DNA from: Liolophura sinensis
Lineage: Eukaryota > Mollusca > Polyplacophora > Chitonida > Chitonidae
NCBI RefSeq assembly: GCF_032854445.1
Contig: NC_088307.1
Coordinates: 25,930,046-25,994,045, forward strand
Length of the DNA stretch: 64,000 nt
Reading direction: 5' to 3'
How positions within the stretch are numbered: position 1 is the stretch's first letter; every line of letters starts with the position of its first letter. The translations under genes were made by a program, and so were the position numbers. Below, piece after piece: positions 12,801-21,800 of the stretch. A model generated the notes under the pieces. The model saw only the letters and a list, made by a program, of their open reading frames with translations. It ran no database searches and was not told the origin of the DNA.

Positions 12801-15800
12801 ACCATCCACAGGTTGTTGGCAGACCTTCCCACGTACAGCCGGAGAGGAAGCAACCATGAACTGGACTTAAACTCATAGCGACCGCATTGGTGGGAGGCCC
12901 CTCATTACGTCATTACGCTGCGCTAGCGCACTAACCGACAGAGCCACGGAGGCCCCAGAACAAACTGTTCTGTGACATGCAATATGTGAGAACAAGGTCC
13001 TTGAAAATCTTCAGAAACTCTTCCTTTCTTAAATGAGAGTCCAGAAACTGACAACACTGCTCAGTTTCAAAGAACTGAGTGTTGTATCCAGTGCATTATA
13101 TTAGTGTAGCTGTTGTAAACTGTTGAGATAAACTGTTTAATATTTTTTGTCACGTACAGTTATTTAGAAAAATACCTTGTTCTGTCTGCCTGATAGGGAT
13201 CGACCACGACTGCGTGCTATCAACTTCATTGCTGGTAACCGCGAGCAACTGGAGGCGCTGAGGAGGATGGGAATCCGGCTGGTCACCATGTCGGACGGTC
13301 GAGTCCAGCTTCTTCACACAGCATCAGAGGTACAGGTTTATCTCCCCTTTATTGCAAGTGTATTATCTCTTCTTGACAGGCATTCTGTATTATCTCCCCT
13401 TAATTTTCAAATGCATACCTGAGGCGATTAAGTGACAAACCCCATCACTTACTGGTTCTAGTGTCAGTTTTGCTTGGAGCTCCTTAAATCAGCTCCTTAG
13501 TCTACTAATTCACCTTCGAGTCACTACATGTCTTTTTGACACAACTATTAAAAAAAGATCTAGTTTTACTGGTATTGCAGAGAAAGCCACTTATAGGAGG
13601 TCGTTAAACTCTGAAGGGGACCTCCATGGCCGAGGTGGTTAGCACACCAGTGTGACGCAATGACCCAGGAGCTACTCAACAATATGGTCACTGTGGGTTC
13701 AAATCCAGCTCATGGTGACTTCTTCTGTGGTCATACCTGGGAAGGTCTTGATGGTCATGGGATTCCCCCCAGCTCTGCCCAGTTTAATCCCACCATAATC
13801 CTGCCTGGCATCGTAGAAGTGAAATATTCTTGAGTACCACAGAAAACACCAATCAAATAAATAAATGAAATAAAAAAGTCTCAGGCTTTGGCAAAAAGTA
13901 AAGAATATTGACTTGGGTCAGTCCTGTTGTTTGCCCGTCACACTTTAGTTTCAGTTCTGCTCCAGATATCATTCATTATTGATAACATTTTGTACACAGG
14001 TTCACTCTGCAGAACCTTAGATCAAGTTGTCTTATTTAGATTCCCTTGATTGTGTTTGGTTGTGAGAAAAGCTGCTTCAATCAAGTGTTGTCAGATTCTG
14101 ATAAAAACAAAACTTTTGGTGTGCCCCTAATCAAGCTCAAATACCACGCATAACTTTCCCATACTTGGGTGATTGGGATAGATCTTCTCTAACTTGTTTC
14201 AAATTGATTCCTTAGCACATATCACAGTTGTAAATGCATCTTTTGAGAGCACAGCATACAACACGAAGCCCATGTCTTGTGTTTGTAGGCAGCCACAGCC
14301 CTGGATGCAGAGGAAGGCATGTTGTTCATGCAGGAAATGATTGAACTGTCCAAACACCAGCAGCATGAAGGTACCGTATTCTGCACATGTAGTACATATC
14401 ATGCCACAGAGCAATTTTACAAACCATTTTATAGTCCCGCAGTTCTGTAAATGTGCAATGGGTCAGTCTCTTGATACACTTGTTGAGTTCAGACGTAGTT
14501 TTGCAGTGTGAAGATTCAGGGCCCAGTTTCACAATGATAGCGTACATGTCTGATAATTGCACATATGTGACAATGGTATGGTAGTAGCGACATACAAAAT
14601 ATTATGTGACAAATGTATGGTAAACAAAGAATGCTCTGTGAAACTGGGCCCAAGGCCGCACCTACTATAAATCTTTTTCAACCTGTATTAATCGCCCTGT
14701 CTTCAGTGACATTTATGCATACGGTTATTGTGAAAATTCTGCTAAAATAATTTGTTTTTTAAAGATGCAAGCTTCATCAAACTGTACAGATGATTTCTCA
14801 ACACCCCATAGTTATCTCAGAATGTTTCAAAATATTGGTGGCAGAGGCTTGAAGAATTAGGGTAGACCAGTTTTTAAAAGGCATGTGTAGGGTTTGGATG
14901 TGACTTGATAGAGCAGCACTTGTTTGGACACCACTTGTTTGGGCAGCACGTGTCTGAGCAGTTTGGTAGTGCAAGTAGTAAATCTTTGATACAGTATATA
15001 TTTAAAATAATTGTGTCTAGCTCTGTGAAGGGTTGTAAACTACCGTAAATGACCTAAAATTTTGCCCACCAAAGTGCATTTTTGAAGGCAAATAAATTCC
15101 CTAATATGTTGGTGCTGAAAGTTACTTCTTTCCAGTAGGAATCATCCTATCTTCCATAGAAACCATACACCACTTTCCTAAAATCAATAGAACTCACAGA
15201 GTCAGAAAAAATGAGGAAGTTTAATAATTGTGGAAGAATTTTTAAGTCATTTTGGGTAATAGCCACTTCACTGAATAAATGGATTGTACGGTACTTCAGT
15301 TGGGACTGAGGTTGTAATAATATTTTGAAACATTTAGTTCCCTCAGAAAAATGTAATTCTGTGGCGAAATTTTAAATTGTTTAGGATATGTTTGAGTTGG
15401 GCTTTAAGAATCCCATGGTTGAGATATTACCATCGTTTTCTGTTCACAGCTCAACATGAGCCCCTGTTGATACAGGTGGTGTTCCCCGATGAGATTGCTC
15501 ACCTCCAGCTGTCAGCGGGGCCCGCTCAGTTTGGGGTTGATCTAAAAACCGCCCCACCGGTAAGGCAACACAGGAAGGGAGTAGGGGGCAGAGATATGGC
15601 TAGGTTTGAAGGAAGAGATAACAACTAGGCTGGTATTTTGCATTAAAATTTGACTGTTGTTTACAGTCTGTAACAAATGTTTTGTCATAATGAACAAGAC
15701 TACTGGTTAGTTTGTCAGTTATTCGTATTCATCTGGTCTCAGTGAATGAAGCAAACACCCTGGACATGCTTTGGTATTGAATTTCTATCACATTACAATT

Positions 15801-18800
15801 CACAAGCCGATGATACACCCATTATTTAATGCGCCACCTTCTTATTTTGTGCAGACTCGGCATATGCCGTCAATGATGAATGCAAATAAATACACGCGTG
15901 TGTTCTGATATCATTACTCAAGTTTAGGGGACAAGGTAACGTCACAAAGGTAACGCCACAAAGATCCTAGCATTATCATGTGTGAATTGTGACACAAGGA
16001 ATGTGATGTTGCCGACGTCCTGTTACAGAATGTTTAAAAAAGGTCTATTAAAACATATTTCATGCTCTATATTACTTAACTGTTTGTATGTTACGGTCTG
16101 TGTGAAATTTGTGTAGAGGATGGTTTAACTCCTCTGCTGAATTTGTCACAGAGTTACTGTAGTAGCACTTAAGACAGCTAGCTCTCTGTCTGTCTGTCCG
16201 TCCATCCGTGTCCAGGTGAACACTTTATCTCTTAAGTGCGTAGAGCCAGAGTTACCATGTTTTTACCACACTTACACAAAGACATTGGGATAAAATTTAA
16301 TGCGGATGGTCATGAGCTTTCCTCAGGGTCTTTCTTCTTGATTTCCTCCCATCATAAGACTGGCCTTCACCATATAAGTGAAATATGTTTGAGTGTGGCG
16401 TAAAACCCCAATCAAATAAGTAAATAAATCTTATAGCTGTTCTTGTTGCCGTTGGATGGTTTAGTGTATTGTAAGGGTTTCTTTTTTCGTAAAGGTATTT
16501 TACCCCTCAGGTTAATCTATACACAGACTGTATTACCTACGGGTTTACATACAGTGTTTTTCTATGGGGATCAAACCTAGGTCAGGTCATATAAGAGACT
16601 TTAATAATGGTACTTGCTGCTGCTTTGCTTGGTGCTCAGCATTTATATGTTAGAGCAAGGACTGGTTGTAAATGGGTGCCGGTGTAATGGGACTGGGTTT
16701 GGTGTCATGTCTGGTGTCTGCGGCATGATGTTTCAGTGGCGGCATCACTTTTGGGGCAAGGACTCTCCCTGCCGCAAAATAACACAGTATATGTACACAC
16801 ACCTAATGACTGAAACATTGTTAAGTAAGATGTTAAACCCCAAGCATACATACTGTAATTCTTCAACCATTTCGCATGTTTGCAAGGTGTTTATTCAAGC
16901 ATGTTCTGAAGGCATTAGGCTTGTAGACTGATGAAATTACACTTTTTGTGAAGCCCTGAAATTGGCCAACCCATTTAATGGAGTTTTGTCTCCAAAATCA
17001 ATTTAAAAATGTCGGTGAAAGTTGCTCTTTCATAAGCAAAAAGGTCGAGGAATTAGGGTACATACAGGCAAATTTCTTTGTACAGCTGATGGGATCAGTT
17101 GGTGTTACCAAGCCGTTTAAGGGGTGTGGCCCTGTGGAGAACCCTGATGACCTGTATGGGCGAATTGCTATCCTGGAGCGTGGAGACTGCATGTTCATTG
17201 ACAAGGTGGGTGCTGATTTTCACCCCATGGGTAACTTTTCTTAGTTTGTTGCTATAGAGACAAGACTATAGCAATACATGTGTGCCCCAAAATAAAAGTA
17301 TCTACATGCCCTTTTTTCTTGCCCATTTCTGTGTTATTTGCTTCAGCACTGGACATGTACAATCATCGTTTATCATTGAAATCCCTGTAAACAGTCTGTT
17401 AGCTAGCCAATATAAACTCTCTAGTTATACTAATACTGAACAAAGAGAGGCCTGTAGGTATCATATAGGCCTATAGGTGTCCACCACTCCAGAATCTTAA
17501 ATCTTATCTGTGCTAAACGCTTTTGATTTTCACTGCCTAATGACACATACCATCATTAATCTCATGAACATCTCTGTGACTTCTAGTCGTGGGTGTAACA
17601 GCCCAATAGGTACTTCAAGGTATAATAGCAATCACGCACAAATCAGCGATCGGCTTAGGCTGCGGCATGATCGGTATGACTGCGTATGCTAGCTTCAACA
17701 GACTTTTCAGTTTCACATGACTTACATGAAAGTAAATTGTTCTCTTTTTATACTAACATGGCTAATAAGTGATGTATTTACATGTACATTTATGCATCTC
17801 TGTCAAATGCCTGGAAACTGAGTGCTGACAATATTCTGCCTTCATCTGGAAACTCCAGGTAATAAGCAGTGACTTTAACCCCGCCCCCCTCATATCCTTT
17901 ATCCTGTCCCCGTCCGCCAGTCTCAGGTTTGTCAGAGCTGTATATATATACACATGGACAATTCATATACCATGTCTGATATTGTTTTATAGGCTAGAAA
18001 TATCATAAAGGCAGGAGCCATTGGAGGCATTGTAATAGGTAAGTTTATCCTGCATCTCTTTGCTTGTATAAAAAAAGAGAAAGCTAGTACATGTGTTCCC
18101 AGGTGTCAAAAAAAAGAAAAAGGAAATGTATAAATGAAGTAGACATCAAAAGAAAGAGAATTGAAAACTACGCAGAAAGTGGTTTTATGGTTTTTTATTT
18201 ATTTATTTATTTTTTTTTTGTACATACAATTAGAAAAATGAGGGGTGAGGAGAAATTTACTGCGGTATAGATATTTTGAGCTTTTGTTTACTCCAATATC
18301 TGTATATATCCAAGAGAAATTCCTCCGTGGGTTTTCTGGGATGAAAACAATAGGACTTCAGCAGTTTAGGTGAGGTTGTTTCGTAAAAGGTGATTATCAG
18401 TCATTACTTTTGTCGTTATTGGTTCTGGCTTTGATTTTTTTCCTTCATGGTGTAGATGAGATGTTGACCATTCATTCATACATGGTAGATTCTATATTTT
18501 AAAATTATGAATTTGGTTTTGAATTTCAAGTTTTAACTGGTTTTAAAAATTTGTCCATTTGTATTTCTGTGATCTTGGATGTTCCCATTTTCACATTGCC
18601 AAAATGACATAAAGCCCTCTTCATTCTGTCTAAGAAAAAGCATGATATGTCCTGAATTGTTGTTTCACAGATCATAATGCTGGCTCCAGCAGTGAGACAT
18701 CCCCTCTGTTTGCTATGTCGGGTGACGGCAAACAAGACGTCCAGATACCCATGGTGTTCCTGTTCCACAAGGATGGCACAGAATTACTGGAGGCCTTACA

Positions 18801-21800
18801 AGCTCACCCTGAAATGGAGGTTATCCTGACGTATAAGCCAATACCAAAAGGTAAATAGTCCTGACTTATAATCAGCCTATATAAAGTAGTCCCGAACGAT
18901 ACTGTTGTACCAAAAGGTAAAGTATTCCCGACTTATAAACCTACACTAAAAGTTAATGTAGTCCTTGACTATAAGGCTGTGCCAAAAGGTAAAGTAGTCC
19001 TGGACTATAAACCTGTACCAAAAAGTAAAGTAGTCCTGGACTGTAAACCTGTGCCAAAAGGTAAAGTAGACCTGGACTATAAGCCTGTGCCAAAAAGTAA
19101 AGTAGTCCTGGACTATAAGCCTGTGCAAAAAGTAAAGTAGTCCTGGACTATAAGGCTGTGCCAGAAGGTAAAGTAGTCCTGGACTATAAACCTGTGCCAA
19201 AAGGTAAAGTAGTCCTGGACTATAAGCCTGTGCCAAAAGGTAAAGTAGTCCTGGACTGTAAGCCTGTGCTAAAAGGTAAAGTAGTCCTGGACTATAAGCC
19301 TGTGCAAAAAGTAAAGTAGTCCTGGACTATAAGGCTGTGCCAGAAGGTAAAGTAGTCCTGGACTATAAGCCTGTGCAAAAAGGTAAAGTAGTCCTGGACG
19401 ATAAGCCTGTGCAAAAAGTAAAGTAGTCCTGGACTATAAGGCTGTGCCAGAAGGTAAAATAGTCCTGGACTATAAGCCTGTGCCACAAGGTAAAGTAGTC
19501 CTGGACTATAAGCTTGTGCCAAAAAGTAAAGTAGTCCTGGACTATAAGTCTGTACCAAAAAGTAAAGTAGTCCTGGACTATAAGCTTGTGCCACAAGGTA
19601 AAGTAGTCATGGACTGTAAGCCTGTGCCAAAAGGTAAAGTAGTTCTGGACTAGAAGCCTGTGCAAAAAGTAAAGTAGTCCTGGACTGTAAGCCTGTGCCA
19701 AAAAGTAAAGTAGTTCTGGACTAGAAGCCTGTGCAAAAAGCAAAGTAGTCCTGGACTATAAGCTTGTGCCAAAAAGTAAAGTAGTCCTGGACTATAAGTC
19801 TGTACCAAAAAGTAAAGTAGTCCTGGACTATAAGCTTGTGCCACAAGGTAAAGTAGTCATGGACTATAAGTCTGTACCAAAAAGTAAAGTAGTCCTGGAC
19901 TATAAGCTTGTGCCAAAAAGTAAAGTAGTCCTGGACTGTAAGTCTGTACCAAAAAGTAAAGTAGTCCTGGACTATAAGCTTGTGCCACAAGGTAAAGTAG
20001 TCCTGGACTGTAAGTCTGTACCAAAAAGTAAAGTAGTCCTGGACTATAAGTCTGTACCAAAAAGTAAAGTAGTCCTGGACTATAAGTCTGTACCAAAAAG
20101 TAAAGTAGTCCTGGACTATAAGTCTGTACCAAAAAGTAAAGTAGTCATGGACTGTAAACCTGTACCAAAAAGTAAAGTAGTCCTGGACTATAAGCTTGTG
20201 CCACAAGGTAAAGTAGTCCTGGACTGTAAGTCTGTACCAAAAAGTAAAGTAGTCCTGGACTATAAGTCTGTACCAAAAAGTAAAGTAGTCCTGGACTATA
20301 AGTCTGTACCAAAAAGTAAAGTAGTCCTGGACTATAAGTCTGTACCAAAAAGTAAAGTAGTCATGGACTGTAAACCTGTGCCTGACTGCTTATACGTTCT
20401 GAAAGATCCTAAGCTGCAAATTAGTGAATAAAAAATATCTAATGTATTTTCATGTATTCTAAAGTATGATACAACCTGAGCATGCTAAGGGAGATAAGTC
20501 TTTGTTACCTCACAGAGGAGGATGTTGCTAAGGGAGATATGATGAAGTCTGCGTTACCTCAGTGTGGAGGACATTACTAAGGGAGATATGATGAAGTCTT
20601 TGTTACCTCACAGAGGAGGACGTCCACAAGTGACCTTGAACAAACATCAGTTTTTTAAAATTTTGTGTTATTATTACAGATATATATTGTTTTTTTTAGC
20701 TGATGGTGAAGAAGCTCCCAGTGAGGAAATTCATGTCGATGGTAAGGCACCTCCAGGACACCCAGCCGGGCCTGAAGGAAAGCGTGAAGGAACGCCGAGC
20801 CAAGCAGGCAATGCAGAAGAGCTCACAGACAGCGAGTGGGTTGAGATCAAACCTGGAGCAGGTCCTGATGAGGCCAGCTCACAGACGACCTCAGGCAAAT
20901 ACAAGATGAAGGTTGGCTCCAACGACCTTCACATGGAGGTCAAGGTTATCACCCGTGGCAACAAGGGATCGGCCAAGGGAAATTTGGATGATGACGTCAT
21001 CAAACTAGTCAGCAATGAGGATGGCAGCAAGCAGCTGTCATTTAAGTTCGATCAGTTGATGAAAGACAGCAATCTGAAAGGGAAGCCTTTGCTGAATCAG
21101 TTGTATGTGGAACTAGTCCGTGTTCTTCAGGAAAGGACGAATTTTAGCCACCTTGAAGGGCAAGCGGACTATCTGCTGGCCCTTGCCAGACTGCTTGAGG
21201 CAGCCTACTTTAACCTGAACAATGTAGACAATGAAGCCAGGATCTTATTCCAGCAGCTGGCAAAGGAGCTGGAAATCCTTCCTCCTGGGGAGAGGAATGA
21301 GATGGACAGTGAGTTCCAGTCAGAGTCCAAACGGGGTGGAATCAGAGAACTTTCCCCAGAGGAGCAACACGAGGAGCAGAAAATGGCCGAGGAGTTGGGA
21401 CTGGACCTCGCGTCCCAAGCCGATCCCAATCACCATGACCATGTGGCAGAGCGCCATGAGAAAAATAAATACCTCAAAACCGTGCCCCGTGGCGAGGAAG
21501 GAGGGGTTGGTGCAATATTGGGAAAGGACGGTGTCTTGTACATACCTGACGATACCCATGCTCAGACCGCTGACTCAAAGTCAGATGGTCAAAGACCTGA
21601 CTCCATAAAATCAGATGGCCAGAGATCTCACTCTTTAAAGTCACATATCGATGGCCAAAGATCTGACTCTATAAAGCCAGATGGCCAAAGGTCTGACTCT
21701 GTAAAGTCAGATGGCCAAAGCTCTGACTCCAAGTCAGAGAACCAAAACTCTGACTTTGCTCAAAGGACAGGTGCCAGTAGTAGTGATGTTGATGCCAAAG

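Noticed and set aside
19766-20431. 221-codon plus-strand open frame ([10 protein letters not shown] repeats) and several minus-strand frames (YSPGLLYF repeats)
   Set aside because: They are generated by a 36 bp tandem array inside an EDEM3 intron. The frame differs from the EDEM3 exon frame, and intron read-through hits TAG at once.
20564-20699. Upstream Met at 20564 as the start of a separate 426-residue protein
   Set aside because: The frame continues into the EDEM3 terminal exon. Acceptor and phase at 20700 fit the PA-domain exon, and the upstream part is a 48 bp repeat.
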